DNA of 64,000 bases from Mesorhizobium sp. NBSH29 (GCF_015500055.1 NZ_CP045492.1:1250501-1314500); one strand, 5' to 3'. Counted from the first letter of the stretch, positions 15,882-25,497 are shown. A program made the numbers and translations. The notes: generated by a model not told the origin, from the letters alone.

Positions 15882-17043
15882 TCCGCATCTGAACCGGCTG
15901 CAGGACGAGGGGTTTGAGCTCGAGGTGCGCGAGCTCGTTCTTCTCGTCCACAGCGTGCCCTATGTGAAACGTGACATGTCGCTCGGCCGAGGCACGCTCG
16001 TCTGCACGCTCTCGCTGGACACCGAAGGCCTGACATCGTCTCCACAGACCGACCACACGATGTGGTTCACCGGAGAGACGCCTTGCCATCGCGATGGCAC
16101 GCCGATGACCAATATCATCAACAACAGCAAGGAAGCTACTGTCGGATTGGACATCAAGGTTCGCCATTATTTTTCGTCGAAGCCGGAAGGTACTGGCCGG
16201 TACGCCAACATTTACAACAAGGTGGTCACCTACGAATCTCACCTCGGCGCCGCGGCTCGGTCGCACGACAAGACCGCGAACGCGCGTACAGGCGTCATGC
16301 TAGCCAGTGCAGAAGACGATAGTCCCTTCGCGATCCCCGATTCTGCGTCAGCCCGCTACGGGATCGCCATCGCCAATCGCAAGCTCAAGGGTCGCATAGC
16401 GATCATTGGCCTCGGCGGCACCGGCGCCTATTTGCTCGATCTCGCAGCCAAGACCCGCGTTGCTGAGATACACATTTACGACGACGACCAACTTCTCAAT
16501 CACAATCTTTTTCGCTCGCCTGGAGCTCCCGAACTGGCGCTGGCCAAGAATTTCCCCCACAAGGTAGACTATTATGCCGCGCTCTACGCGCGCATGCACA
16601 AGGGGGTGAAGCCGCATCCCGTTAGGGTAACGGCTGACAACATCGACGAATTTGCAGGTTATGACTTCGTATTTGTCTGTGTTGACAAGGGCTCGTCGCG
16701 GCGCGTGATTGCGGAAGGGCTGGTTCGTCTCAGCATTCCATTCGTCGACACCGGTATTGGTCTCGGGCTGGACGAGAACGCGCTCGATGGCTGCGCGCGT
16801 GCGACTTTCATCGCCTCCGGCACGTCTTGGGACGAAGTGGCGGCTCACCTGTCGTTCGGAGACGATGATGAAGAGGCCGATGTGTACGGAACCGAGATCC
16901 AGATCGCCGAGCTCAACTCGTTGAATGCGATCATGGCAATCATGCGCTGGAAGCGTTGGCTTACCTTTTATCGTGATGAGCGCAACGAAAGGAACGCGAC
17001 ATACATGATTGAGGGTAACAATATTACGAACCGGGGGGCATGA
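15856..17043 (+). CDS. E2-like (DUF6791) and ThiF/E1-like adenylyltransferase fusion
   Basis: From ATG 15856 the product is 395 residues; longer upstream readings lie inside the multiubiquitin gene. Residues 1-140 match the DUF6791 E2/RWD-like region, with HTMWFTGETPCHRDG and GRYANIYNKVVTYESHLG. From about 180 the ThiF Rossmann motif appears as IAIIGLGGTGAYLLDLAA, followed by IHIYDDDQLLNHNLFRS and DFVFVCVDKGSSR. No CxxC zinc pairs are visible, unlike MoeB/ThiF. It should adenylate the ubiquitin-like chain end and pass it on, all on one polypeptide. Which residue carries the activated intermediate is not decided by the sequence. Confidence 0.85.
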   Translation: MSAELISRDPHLNRLQDEGFELEVRELVLLVHSVPYVKRDMSLGRGTLVCTLSLDTEGLTSSPQTDHTMWFTGETPCHRDGTPMTNIINNSKEATVGLDIKVRHYFSSKPEGTGRYANIYNKVVTYESHLGAAARSHDKTANARTGVMLASAEDDSPFAIPDSASARYGIAIANRKLKGRIAIIGLGGTGAYLLDLAAKTRVAEIHIYDDDQLLNHNLFRSPGAPELALAKNFPHKVDYYAALYARMHKGVKPHPVRVTADNIDEFAGYDFVFVCVDKGSSRRVIAEGLVRLSIPFVDTGIGLGLDENALDGCARATFIASGTSWDEVAAHLSFGDDDEEADVYGTEIQIAELNSLNAIMAIMRWKRWLTFYRDERNERNATYMIEGNNITNRGA

Positions 17044-17444
17044 TGGCTCGGGTGGATCGTCTTACAACGGTTTTTGTCAAAGACATTCCGGAACAGCTGG
17101 AAAACGGCGTCCTTTACGTGTCGCCCGAATGCCACGTTGCGCTGCATAATTGCGCTTGTGGGTGCGGCGAGGAGGTATCAACACCACTTGTTCAAACCGA
17201 ATATGACTTCATCATGGAGGACGAGGGCGCCTCGATCTGGCCGTCAATCGGCAACCACGATTTCCCTTGTGGCTCACACTACATCATTAAGCGTGGCCGC
17301 ATCCACTGGGCCGGCAAGATGTCTCGCCAGCAGATCGAAGCCGGCCGCGCCTATGACCGCCTAATCAAGCGCGGTGCCCAGCCGAAAGGTTTGGAGGCGA
17401 TCGTCGCGTGGTTCAAGCGCCTGTGGGCCAAGTTCATCGGCTAA
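17040..17444 (+). CDS. DUF6527 family protein of the ubiquitin-like operon
   Basis: The product is 134 residues, overlapping the E1 stop (17040 or 17043 start). HNCACGCGEEV is a cysteine cluster of the zinc-knuckle kind. WPSIGNHDFPCGSHYII and the following RGRIHW hold conserved His, Cys and Ser residues. DUF6527 genes accompany multiubiquitin/E1 operons; my recollection is that they have been proposed as processing peptidases, which I cannot confirm here. That role would supply the cleavage the precursor needs. The C-terminus ends in a tryptophan-rich amphipathic helix. Confidence 0.75.
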   Translation: MMARVDRLTTVFVKDIPEQLENGVLYVSPECHVALHNCACGCGEEVSTPLVQTEYDFIMEDEGASIWPSIGNHDFPCGSHYIIKRGRIHWAGKMSRQQIEAGRAYDRLIKRGAQPKGLEAIVAWFKRLWAKFIG

Positions 17445-17813
17445 TCAGCGTTCGGTAAGGGCCGGTGGTAACTTGCGGTTGGCCCGGACCGGCGCCGCTA
17501 AGGTGGTCACCGATTGGCTTTAAGTATGTGTAGATCTAGTGGTCGTTGACGATGCAGATCTGAATGAGCGGCAGGCTTTAGGAAGACGGTGATCCGGCGT
17601 CGGTGCCTAAAGGAGGGCGAAAGATTGCCGTTCAAAGGTACCTACGCGACTTCTGTGCAGAGAAAAATCGACAAATCAACCGGAAGCGATTCGAACTTTT
17701 CCCTGCCGAACGCCGTCGTTTCTACACCTTTTCGCGCACCGGCTGTCCCTCATTCTATGCAAAGGCGTATGTTCGGCGGCTATAGCGTATTGTGGAGGGC
17801 AATCGGCGGTATG
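17445..17813. other. Intergenic stretch without a supported gene
   Basis: No frame here has a ribosome site plus protein-like composition. Two AGATCT hexamers flank a short segment near 17531-17561. A short frame ending in WRTRQDSNL comes from reading the tRNA remnant at 17814 and is not a gene. The stretch separates the ubiquitin-like operon from the attachment site. Confidence 0.5.
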
Positions 17814-17858
17814 TGGCGCACCCGACAGGATTCGAACCTGTGACCTCTGCCTTCGGAG
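17814..17858 (-). other. Displaced 3' half of tRNA-Arg(CCG): ICE attachment site
   Basis: Read on the minus strand, 45 bases run from the anticodon loop CTCCGAA through GGCAG, the T arm ACAGG-TTCGAAT-CCTGT, and the acceptor strand to GCCA. The sequence 5' of the loop (CCAG) cannot pair with GGCAG, so the tRNA ends exactly at the anticodon loop. That is the usual crossover region for tyrosine integrases in tRNA genes. Its 3' end points left, so the chromosome-side flank is left and the element lies to the right. The intact tRNA should sit at the far right end. Confidence 0.8.
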
Positions 17859-17882
17859 CTGGTTTAAGGACCTATCCGAAGT

Positions 17883-17910
17883 GCACGATAGGGTACGCCA
17901 GAGCACGATA
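17883..17910. repeat. Direct repeats GCACGATA beside the attachment site
   Basis: GCACGATA occurs at 17883-17890 and 17903-17910, 20 bp apart, between the tRNA remnant and the integrase gene. The first is also the right part of a CCTATC/GATAGG inverted pair. Their place and spacing (two helical turns) suit arm-type integrase or excisionase binding sites, but this is inference from position only. Confidence 0.35.
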
Positions 17911-18037
17911 TCAGCCTGTAATCACTAGACTTTTCTGATCGTCTCTCCGAAACCTCTATCCGAGAATACGCCTTGGTTTCCGTCCGCGTGCTTGCGTGGT
18001 GCTTACGTGAAATCCGGGCTCGGCAGGGAACAGGAGC

Positions 18038-19360
18038 ATGGCGAAACTCACCAAACGGTTTGTGGAAGCGGTCGCGCCGCAGAGCAAGGGCCATGTCGTC
18101 TGGGATGATGAATTCCCAGGCTTCGGCTTGCGTGTCTATCCCTCTGGCAAGCGCAGTTACATCGTCCAGTACCGGTCGAGAGGACGATCCCGCCGTTATA
18201 CTATCGGCCTTCATGGCCTGTGGACCCCGGAAACCGCGCGCCGCGAGGCGAAGGCCCTGCTCGGGCGGGCAGCGCATGGCGGTGATCCTGCGGAAGAACG
18301 TGAAGAAGAGCGCAAAGCGCTCACAATCAAGCAACTTTGCGAGCAATACATCGCCGACATGGAAGCCGGGCTCATTCTCGGCAAAGGCGGTCGCCCAAAA
18401 AAAGAAACAACCATTGCAACCGATGTCGGCCGTCTCAGGCGGCACATCGTTCCCCTTCTCGGGACCCGGCGCGTGCGAGACATCACCAAGCCTGACATGA
18501 ATAATCTGATGAAAGACATCATCGCTGGCAAAACGCGGGTCACGGTGAAAACCGAAAAGCTCCGCGGCAAGGCCATCGTCCGCGGCGGCCCCGGAACAGC
18601 GATCCGAACGATGGGGCTTCTCGGCGGCGTCTTCTCCTATGCCGTTGAGGCAGGTATCATCGAACACAACCCGACGCACGGACTTCGCAAACCGAAATAC
18701 AAGGTTCGGGACCGGCGGCTCAACGAATCCGAATATCGGACGCTGGGCGACATTCTTCGGCAGGGACGCAAAAGCAACCAACTCCGGATACACACCGACA
18801 TACTCAGGCTTATCGCGCTGACAGGCTGTCGGCGCGGTGAAATCGTCAACCTCAAGTGGAGCGCTGTCGATCTCGAAGGGAGCTGCTTGCGTTTGGCCGA
18901 CAGCAAGGAAGGCGCCACAGTTCGTCCTGTCGGATTGCCGGTCGTGGAGTATCTGGAGAAAGAACGACCGCACCGAACGGGAACCTATGTTTTTCCCGGC
19001 CAGGACATCGACAATGCAGTTGGTAATTTTCCTCAAAGCTGGAAGAAACTCTTCAAGGATACGCCCCTCTGGGATGTGACGCCTCACGTATTACGGCACA
19101 GCTTCGCCAGCATGGCGAACGATCTTGGCTTCACGGAAATTACGATCGCTGCGTTGATCGGGCATGCCAAAGGCTCGGTGACCAGCAAATATGTCCATAC
19201 GCTCGACTCCACACTGATTATGGCCGCAGATACAGTCGCAGGGTACGTGAAGGCCCTTCTGGAAGGCGTTGAGTTCAGGCGCAACACCTACACGTTGGAT
19301 CGTCAATCCCGGCAGAGCGCGATCGAGCAGATGCTCATTGAATCGAGACCGACAGGATAG
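18038..19360 (+). CDS. int: Tyrosine recombinase, P4-type integrase with DUF4102 N-terminus
   Basis: The 440-residue product starts after CAGGAG. The N-terminal arm-binding DUF4102 domain is clear from LTKRFVEAV and DEFPGFGLRVYPSGKRSYI. The catalytic domain has the Arg of TGCRRGEIVNLKWSAVD, HVLRHSFASMANDLG with the HxxR box, IGHAKGSVTSKYVH, and the YVHTLDS tyrosine region. It lies 180 bases from the tRNA-Arg remnant and reads away from it, so it very probably catalyses the element's integration and excision there. A convergent defence operon begins 19 bases after its stop. Confidence 0.9.
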   Translation: MAKLTKRFVEAVAPQSKGHVVWDDEFPGFGLRVYPSGKRSYIVQYRSRGRSRRYTIGLHGLWTPETARREAKALLGRAAHGGDPAEEREEERKALTIKQLCEQYIADMEAGLILGKGGRPKKETTIATDVGRLRRHIVPLLGTRRVRDITKPDMNNLMKDIIAGKTRVTVKTEKLRGKAIVRGGPGTAIRTMGLLGGVFSYAVEAGIIEHNPTHGLRKPKYKVRDRRLNESEYRTLGDILRQGRKSNQLRIHTDILRLIALTGCRRGEIVNLKWSAVDLEGSCLRLADSKEGATVRPVGLPVVEYLEKERPHRTGTYVFPGQDIDNAVGNFPQSWKKLFKDTPLWDVTPHVLRHSFASMANDLGFTEITIAALIGHAKGSVTSKYVHTLDSTLIMAADTVAGYVKALLEGVEFRRNTYTLDRQSRQSAIEQMLIESRPTG

Positions 19361-19379
19361 AATAAACTAAGCATCCAAA

Positions 19380-20384
19380 CTATGGGTTTTTCGTATATGC
19401 GGTCAGGTTTGGCTGTGAGTTGGATATGACTTCAACATTGGTTTCAGTTATGGCGGATAGGTCTGACGCGAAACGTACTCGGGAAACATTAAGCGGCAGG
19501 TCATCCCGAAGGGCTGGAATCTCTCTCAAGTCGAAGAATGCTATTGAGCCAGTTGCCAGCGTCAAATCGAACAATACATCGTCAGCTTGGCATTGTGCAG
19601 TACCCAATGTCTTTGCGACGACTTCCCGCAATTTCAGAATCGCATCAGGTCGTCCTGTCAGACGAGATTCGATCAAAGACTGGATTTCCCTGATTGAAGT
19701 GCCACGACCTGCCCGCTCAACAAAGATTGACGCCACAAGCCCCAAGGCCCCTGCTGGTGGAGTACACTGTTCAAAGGCAAATTCATGGACCCGCCTACGT
19801 GTCGATGTGCTTTTCACTTCAACCTTCAAATCATTTGAAGAGAAGTCATAGCGAGCCTCGTCGCTTTCGCGCCAGTCTCTTATCAACTCATGCGGCAACC
19901 GTGCCTGGTAGATTAAGCAAAGTTCTCCAAATAAGCCCGACAATGTTCGCGTAGGCGCAGCAAGCATCCTTCGAAATATTGCCGCAAGTCGTCGCATTGC
20001 CTTAGAGAGTTCATTGTCTTGGGGGCTATTGCCGAGCATATCGGCAATAGAATCACAAACCGAGAAGAAGACATCACGCGTCGCAGGATCGGTCGAGTTC
20101 AAGCGCATTACACTGCATTTAGCATTGGCGATTAGACCACCCGCAGGCTCGATTTTGCACGGTACGTGAAATTGAACATCCAAATTCTCGAGTCTAATTG
20201 GCGGTGGGTGACGGCTTGACGGAGATTCGGATTGTACCAGAATGGATGGGTGTTGTTGATCGTCCATTCCAACAAACCAGCTATCAAGCTCGTCACCGAG
20301 CGAGACGACTAGATAGGAAGCTTCAGAAGGTCTGCCGCCTTTCGCAGTTAAGTCAGCATATGCTTTTCCAAAGCGACCTGTCAC
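19380..20384 (-). CDS. PD-(D/E)XK nuclease-family protein (DUF4420)
   Basis: The 334-residue product begins at a GTG that shares one base with the Z1 gene's stop (TAGTG), so translation is coupled. LSGLFGELCLIYQ and DLKVEVKSTSTRR give the E...D...ExK layout of a PD-(D/E)XK active site, near residues 145 and 190. DUF4420 proteins occur with Z1 helicases and MORC-like ATPases in defence operons, where they are the presumed DNA-cutting subunit. It is the last gene of the operon. Codon use is AT-richer than in the ICE backbone. Confidence 0.75.
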   Translation of the reverse strand: MTGRFGKAYADLTAKGGRPSEASYLVVSLGDELDSWFVGMDDQQHPSILVQSESPSSRHPPPIRLENLDVQFHVPCKIEPAGGLIANAKCSVMRLNSTDPATRDVFFSVCDSIADMLGNSPQDNELSKAMRRLAAIFRRMLAAPTRTLSGLFGELCLIYQARLPHELIRDWRESDEARYDFSSNDLKVEVKSTSTRRRVHEFAFEQCTPPAGALGLVASIFVERAGRGTSIREIQSLIESRLTGRPDAILKLREVVAKTLGTAQCQADDVLFDLTLATGSIAFFDLREIPALRDDLPLNVSRVRFASDLSAITETNVEVISNSQPNLTAYTKNP

Positions 20385-22600
20385 TATTTCTGACCCTGCT
20401 GCACGACATAGGTCTCCGCGAGACTTCGCGGTAGGTAGACAGCAATTACGTAGGTGTCTGGTGATATGACACTTCCTTCATCATCTCTAAGATCAAGATA
20501 GTGTATCTGCACAGTGACACGGTCATCATTTTTGATTGCTTGGTCACCGGGATATATTGTGCCTCGCTGGGCCAAAGGCCGAACTGGCGCTTCACCTTGG
20601 TAAAGGTTCTTAATCTCCCCTTCGTGACCAACGCCACGAAGTCTCTTATGACCCGAACTCATTTGATACACGGCGCAAGTTTCGTTCGGATTTTCTTCAA
20701 GTACTTTGCTGAGTTGTAGCAACAAAGCCGTGTTACGCTGAGAGTCAGTCGCGCCTGTTACTCGAAAAGGAACGAGCAAGTTTTCCATTATAAACTGAAG
20801 TGACACCGTATCGGCCAATGTGTGACGTTGTATTTCAGTTCGGTCAGCATGTCCTTCATTCGGCACAAATGTTTGAGATTGAATAAATCTTTGAACGTAA
20901 CCCCGGTTCGCTGAAGTTAGTTCAGGTGTCGTCAGCACGAAACGCGGCGCAATCCAGCGCGCCGCCAGAGGTACATGCATGTAGTCAAAATCCAAGACGC
21001 TTTCACGACATGGCTTTAACGCATTCGACATCACGAACGCTCGCTTCCAGTTATCCAAAGGTTGGCCGGCCTGCTGAATTGCCAGCAACTGATTTCGAAT
21101 GTCCTCTTCGTGATCCACATAATCTTCGAACGCCTCTTTCGTCCCGTCCTCAAGGTAGACGCGGCAGTAACCGAGATATCCCCGCTTATAGCCAAAGAAG
21201 CGCGCCCGCTGTTGCACTGTATCGGCATTGCCGACACCAATACCACGCGGCATGTATGTCACCGTCAAGCCCTCAATGGTAAATCCACGATCCATGGCTG
21301 CCCCTCCCACCAAGATCCAGCCGAACGAGTTCGGCCAATCGACTTTCGGGGTTTTCCCAGACGTGGCATTCACCTCCATGATCTGAATACGGTTGATCGC
21401 AATACGAAACCGCCGGGCTAGCCTGTCGAAGGACGGCAGGCCGTCGCCAACCGTCAATTGCAATTCGGAATGGGCAATCCGCAAAGCTTCCGAGAGTTCC
21501 TGTCGGTCTGGATCGTGCTCAGGCTGATTCAAACAACTCTTCCAGTCTTCCAGACTATCTCTAATCCAGTTGTAAAAGTCGTTGTGTTGAGCAGTCAGAT
21601 GGGAAGGATGCACCAACATTGAACGGTTGCCACGACTTTCGCCGAGTTCGATAGCAGCTGCGATCCCAACGACGAATATGCGCAAGGCGTCCAGTAGCGT
21701 TTCCGGTGGCTCGACGAGAGGGTTGTTTCGCGTCGGCACCTGCTCTGGCGGGATATTCGTTATGAGATGTGGGTTCTCTTTGAAAAAATCCCGTCCACCG
21801 ACATAAGCCGGACCAGGCTCCAACACTTCCACAAAGTTCGGCGACAGACTGTCGATGATATTTATCAGCAAAGGTGCTTGCGGGGTCGCTGTATATTGAA
21901 GGTAAGTGTGCTGAGGTATAACGGACCGTAGCTCCATCAATCGGGCATAGGTCGTGCTTTCAGAATCCTGTGACGTCTCGTTGTTGAGACTGGCCTGATC
22001 GGCCTCATCGTCGATAATCAAAACCGAAACACCAGCCAAATCAAGGCGACTGAGCAAAGACGTAAGGTGCCCGAGCCGTTGGTGCTGTTTCAGCACTGTG
22101 ACCAGTACAGTCCGCCGCAAATCGTCTGGTGTGTCTGGATCACGCCAGTCGTCGAGCGCGCTGCTCATGAACTGGACGGACTCATCATTATTGTTTGGGT
22201 TCTCCAACTGAACCCATCGCCGCGGTCGCGACGGATCCCTGAGACCCAGATCATTGGCCAAACGCTCTGTTGACTGATTAAGCAGGTTTGTTGTGACACC
22301 CGCGATAACGATGACGATTTGGAACTGATTATCACGTGCCAGCGCCGTTACTGTTTCAAACGACATAGTCTTGCCGCTTTGGACATAGCCAATGACAAGT
22401 CCGGTCTGTGTTCCTCGTAGTTCCTCTGGTGACACACCCTTTGACAGAATAGAAATGGCAACGGCTTCCAAAGATTCGCGGCTCTCTTCAGGTGCGGAGC
22501 GTATGAGAAAATCCATCGTTTCCTGACCGACATGCGGCATCCAACTGCCGTCACCTGACGTGTCTTGCGTGGTGATCGTCACATTAGGCGTATCAGTCAT
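20384..22600 (-). CDS. Z1-domain superfamily II helicase/ATPase
   Basis: The product is 738 residues. The ATPase motifs are readable: GLVIGYVQSGKTMSFETV (Walker A), SVLIIDDEADQASLN (Walker B/DEAD-like), TYLQYTATPQAPLLI (motif III), and GGAAMDRGFTIEGL with QQRARFFGYKRG (motif VI, arginine finger region). The Z1 domain follows the helicase core. Iyer, Abhiman and Aravind described MORC-like ATPases combined with Z1 helicases, nucleases and DNA methylases as restriction-type systems; this operon has exactly those parts. The protein probably translocates on DNA and positions the nuclease. Confidence 0.85.
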   Translation of the reverse strand: MTDTPNVTITTQDTSGDGSWMPHVGQETMDFLIRSAPEESRESLEAVAISILSKGVSPEELRGTQTGLVIGYVQSGKTMSFETVTALARDNQFQIVIVIAGVTTNLLNQSTERLANDLGLRDPSRPRRWVQLENPNNNDESVQFMSSALDDWRDPDTPDDLRRTVLVTVLKQHQRLGHLTSLLSRLDLAGVSVLIIDDEADQASLNNETSQDSESTTYARLMELRSVIPQHTYLQYTATPQAPLLINIIDSLSPNFVEVLEPGPAYVGGRDFFKENPHLITNIPPEQVPTRNNPLVEPPETLLDALRIFVVGIAAAIELGESRGNRSMLVHPSHLTAQHNDFYNWIRDSLEDWKSCLNQPEHDPDRQELSEALRIAHSELQLTVGDGLPSFDRLARRFRIAINRIQIMEVNATSGKTPKVDWPNSFGWILVGGAAMDRGFTIEGLTVTYMPRGIGVGNADTVQQRARFFGYKRGYLGYCRVYLEDGTKEAFEDYVDHEEDIRNQLLAIQQAGQPLDNWKRAFVMSNALKPCRESVLDFDYMHVPLAARWIAPRFVLTTPELTSANRGYVQRFIQSQTFVPNEGHADRTEIQRHTLADTVSLQFIMENLLVPFRVTGATDSQRNTALLLQLSKVLEENPNETCAVYQMSSGHKRLRGVGHEGEIKNLYQGEAPVRPLAQRGTIYPGDQAIKNDDRVTVQIHYLDLRDDEGSVISPDTYVIAVYLPRSLAETYVVQQGQK

Positions 22601-22616
22601 AAGTCCTATTCATCCT

Positions 22617-24137
22617 TCATGGCCCGGAGAGCGCCGTCATCAGCAAATCATTGAGATTGCGCCGCACAGTGCCTGCTTTTCGAACACCTGCGCTACGCGC
22701 CAAAACTTCTGACACAGCAATCCCAGCAGCTAATCGCAGGATTCCGTCAGTGTCCTCACTATCATTCTGGGCAAATCGCACCATAAAGGGGTGAGCCATT
22801 GATACGCGAATATCGATCCGTCGAGTTTCTCCGGTAGACTGATCCGTATCGCTCAAAACAAGCCACTGACTCTCGGATGGATCATTGGTCAGTTCGATTT
22901 CGATTTCCCAAGTCTGGCCTCTAAACGGCAAACTGATCGTCTTGCTCGCAAGCTTTTCTTGCGCTGGCGGCTCCTGTTGCGGCGTGTCAGCAGGCTCAGC
23001 ATCAACGAGCCCAGCCAGCGCACCTGGCAGGCCTTCGCCCAATGCCTCAGCTGCACCGGTAACGGCCTTGAGCGCATCATCACGCAACTCAACTGCAGCC
23101 TTGCGTACGCGATAGCCTTCAGCCTGCTTTAGAAGCGGCAATTCATCATCGTCGAGATGTTCTCGAAGTAACTCCAAAAAGGGCTGTTCATTCTCGTCCC
23201 AACGAAATCCGTCCTTGGTGTGAGACACCTCGAACCCATCCAAATGCAACTCGCCAAAAAGTCTCTGATATCGATAGCTATTCGATTGACCAAAGATCAA
23301 AGGCGGTCGATAGCCGTCATCACCTGAGCCTTGAATAACACGTCCTCGTCGGAAGAGCCCGAACCCGGCTTTCCTCGTACTGGCTGTCTCACGAATTGCT
23401 GCGAAACCTCTCACTTTGAGATCCGGGCCGAGATCGAAAACAATGTCTTTCTGCCAGATCTGCGGCGGACTATCAGGCGTTTTGAAGTAGGGCTGGTGCA
23501 GAACAACGGGTGGTTGGAAGATCAAGGATTCACCCTTAAGCCGCAATTCCAATAAGCCGTCACGCACGAATACGCGATAGATGTCAGTCAGATGATCTTT
23601 GATCTTTGCGACCGTCCGACCTGCGGGAACATGGAATACGTCTTCGAGGATAACTTCCGTAAAATGGCTGTCGGCATCAGAGGGTTCCTCGATGATGTCG
23701 AGTTCGCGGATATCGTCCGCAACAATGTTTACAATGTCGAATTTGATTGTTCTAACGACCGGATCGCCAAGAGCGGATGTTCTCACTGTCCACTTCGGCG
23801 CGAACCAACACGCCGCGCTTTTCATCCCCATACCAAATTCAGCAAGGCCAGTCCGATCAGGCGGCAATGTTGCTGGGCGGAACGCGCGCGGAAAGTCCTT
23901 CAGCAAGATGCCCGCAGCGTTGTCTCTGATCGAGATACGTGGAGGATCGGCAACGTCGACATCAATTTCTACGATCAGTTTCTCGGTTTGATCTGAAAGG
24001 ACATCGTTATTTTGCTGATAGCTCTGAACCGAATTATCCACAAACTCGGCGAGCGCGTACCAGGACTGGTAATTGAGGTGCTTGAGCACCGCCAGCATGC
24101 TTACGCCGGGCTGAATATCGACAGTATCGTTGCTCAA
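22617..24137 (-). CDS. MORC-like GHKL ATPase
   Basis: The product is 506 residues. The GHKL boxes are intact: ALAEFVDNSVQSYQ (N box), PRISIRDNAAGI (G1) and GLAEFGMGMKSAACWF (G2) within the first 120 residues, followed by an S5-like middle region with RGRVIQGSGDDGYRPP. The C-terminal 200 residues are family-specific. Such ATPases clamp or loop DNA on ATP binding. It lies 16 bases upstream of the Z1 gene and 22 downstream of the methylase gene, in one operon. Confidence 0.85.
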   Translation of the reverse strand: MSNDTVDIQPGVSMLAVLKHLNYQSWYALAEFVDNSVQSYQQNNDVLSDQTEKLIVEIDVDVADPPRISIRDNAAGILLKDFPRAFRPATLPPDRTGLAEFGMGMKSAACWFAPKWTVRTSALGDPVVRTIKFDIVNIVADDIRELDIIEEPSDADSHFTEVILEDVFHVPAGRTVAKIKDHLTDIYRVFVRDGLLELRLKGESLIFQPPVVLHQPYFKTPDSPPQIWQKDIVFDLGPDLKVRGFAAIRETASTRKAGFGLFRRGRVIQGSGDDGYRPPLIFGQSNSYRYQRLFGELHLDGFEVSHTKDGFRWDENEQPFLELLREHLDDDELPLLKQAEGYRVRKAAVELRDDALKAVTGAAEALGEGLPGALAGLVDAEPADTPQQEPPAQEKLASKTISLPFRGQTWEIEIELTNDPSESQWLVLSDTDQSTGETRRIDIRVSMAHPFMVRFAQNDSEDTDGILRLAAGIAVSEVLARSAGVRKAGTVRRNLNDLLMTALSGP

Positions 24138-24159
24138 ATTCTATGCCCCCAATCGGCTC

Positions 24160-25497
24160 TTATGCAGCTTTAGAAAGATCGATCTGTGCCTTGGAAGGAT
24201 CTTTCTCACTGGCGCGAGTCGGATAGGTTGCAAGCAAGCGCTCGGCAATCGTTTTGACGACCTTCACATTGACTGCATTGCCAAGGGCTTTGAACGCCGC
24301 GGTCTGCGCGGCTGGCAAGTGCTCAAGTTCGCCCATGCTTTGCAATTTGCTGCATTCTCGGATCGTCATGTAACGTCGCTCCCATCCAATCACAGGAACC
24401 TGACTAGTGGTCATGGCCACTAATGACGGCGACGTTGTTGGCTGCTTGATCCGAATTCCTGACGCACGAAACTGAACCAGATAATTCCAGATTGCCCTTT
24501 CACCGCCCTTATGGTTCCATTCAAATTTCTGGAAACTAGGTGCAAAATCTCGAATAGATGGAAGCCAGTCATCGATCCATTCTTTGTGAGCAGCGTAGAA
24601 TTCACGATTTTTGCGAATAAAGTCGATTTTCCACTTCGGAAATGCATTCTGCGGTTTGGCTGCATATGAGGGCAGATTTCCTCGTATTTCAGCTTTGCTC
24701 ATGCCCTCAAACGGCACCCCAAAACATCCGCGATCAGACTGCAATTCGCTGGCGCTGCGCTTCAGAGGGAAAGAGGTTTCGTAGGGATAGGTCGCGCCAA
24801 ACTCCATTGCCCATATTGGGAAAGAAGGCAGCTCATCATCCTTCGGGAACTTATCAAGAAATACTTGCCACGCGTCCATATATTGAATGAATCGGCCAGA
24901 AAGGGAGCGAGCATCATTTGGCTGCTTGTCGAGAATGGTACGGATAGAAGTCTCGACGTTTTTTGATCGTTTAGGCCAGGAAAACCCTACAAGCGCGTCG
25001 CGCGAACCAACAATAAAGGCGCGCTCACGGACCTGTGGTACTCCAACATTATGTGGGGATAACTTGCCATCTGAAACTTTGTAACCGGCAAGCCGTAGGC
25101 GGTGCAGGATCTTAGCCCAAGTCTTCCCACCGTTGTGCTTAATGAGATTAGGCACATTTTCGATCATCACAAACTGTGGCTTGCGAAGGCGAAGGATATT
25201 GATGATGTAATCAAAAAGGTCTCCCCACTGCGGGCAATCAAACCCCTTTTGATTACCTGCTTTTGAGAAAGGCTGACAAGGAAACCCAGCACATAGTATA
25301 TCGTGTTCCGGTATGGATTTGAGATCGACTTGGCGGATGTCTCCATGAGGCTTGATACCGAAATTCTTTCGATAGAGTTCCGCCAGATCATCATCAAGTT
25401 CCGAAGCAAAAACGCATTCATGGCCCAACTGCGCTAAAGCTTGGTGAAAGCCGCCCAAGCCAGCAAACAAATCAATGAATTTCAAAGCATGTGTCAT
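24160..25497 (-). CDS. DNA (cytosine-5) methyltransferase
   Basis: This 445-residue C5 methylase is complete: motif [16 protein letters not shown], motif [14 protein letters not shown] with the catalytic Cys, motif [10 protein letters not shown], motif [16 protein letters not shown], then a long target-recognition region, and motif [14 protein letters not shown]. It presumably protects host DNA from, or marks sites for, the Z1/MORC/DUF4420 machinery. Its start overlaps the RHH gene's stop by 4 bases. The target sequence cannot be read from the protein. Confidence 0.9.
   Translation of the reverse strand: MTHALKFIDLFAGLGGFHQALAQLGHECVFASELDDDLAELYRKNFGIKPHGDIRQVDLKSIPEHDILCAGFPCQPFSKAGNQKGFDCPQWGDLFDYIINILRLRKPQFVMIENVPNLIKHNGGKTWAKILHRLRLAGYKVSDGKLSPHNVGVPQVRERAFIVGSRDALVGFSWPKRSKNVETSIRTILDKQPNDARSLSGRFIQYMDAWQVFLDKFPKDDELPSFPIWAMEFGATYPYETSFPLKRSASELQSDRGCFGVPFEGMSKAEIRGNLPSYAAKPQNAFPKWKIDFIRKNREFYAAHKEWIDDWLPSIRDFAPSFQKFEWNHKGGERAIWNYLVQFRASGIRIKQPTTSPSLVAMTTSQVPVIGWERRYMTIRECSKLQSMGELEHLPAAQTAAFKALGNAVNVKVVKTIAERLLATYPTRASEKDPSKAQIDLSKAA

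Noticed and set aside
17589-17843. Plus-strand frame ending in WRTRQDSNL
   Set aside because: This ending is the well-known artefact of translating across a tRNA 3' end in reverse; the DNA is the tRNA-Arg remnant.
17864-19087. Long minus-strand frame opposite the integrase
   Set aside because: It mirrors the integrase codons and has no ribosome site or recognisable domain; the plus-strand integrase carries all catalytic motifs.
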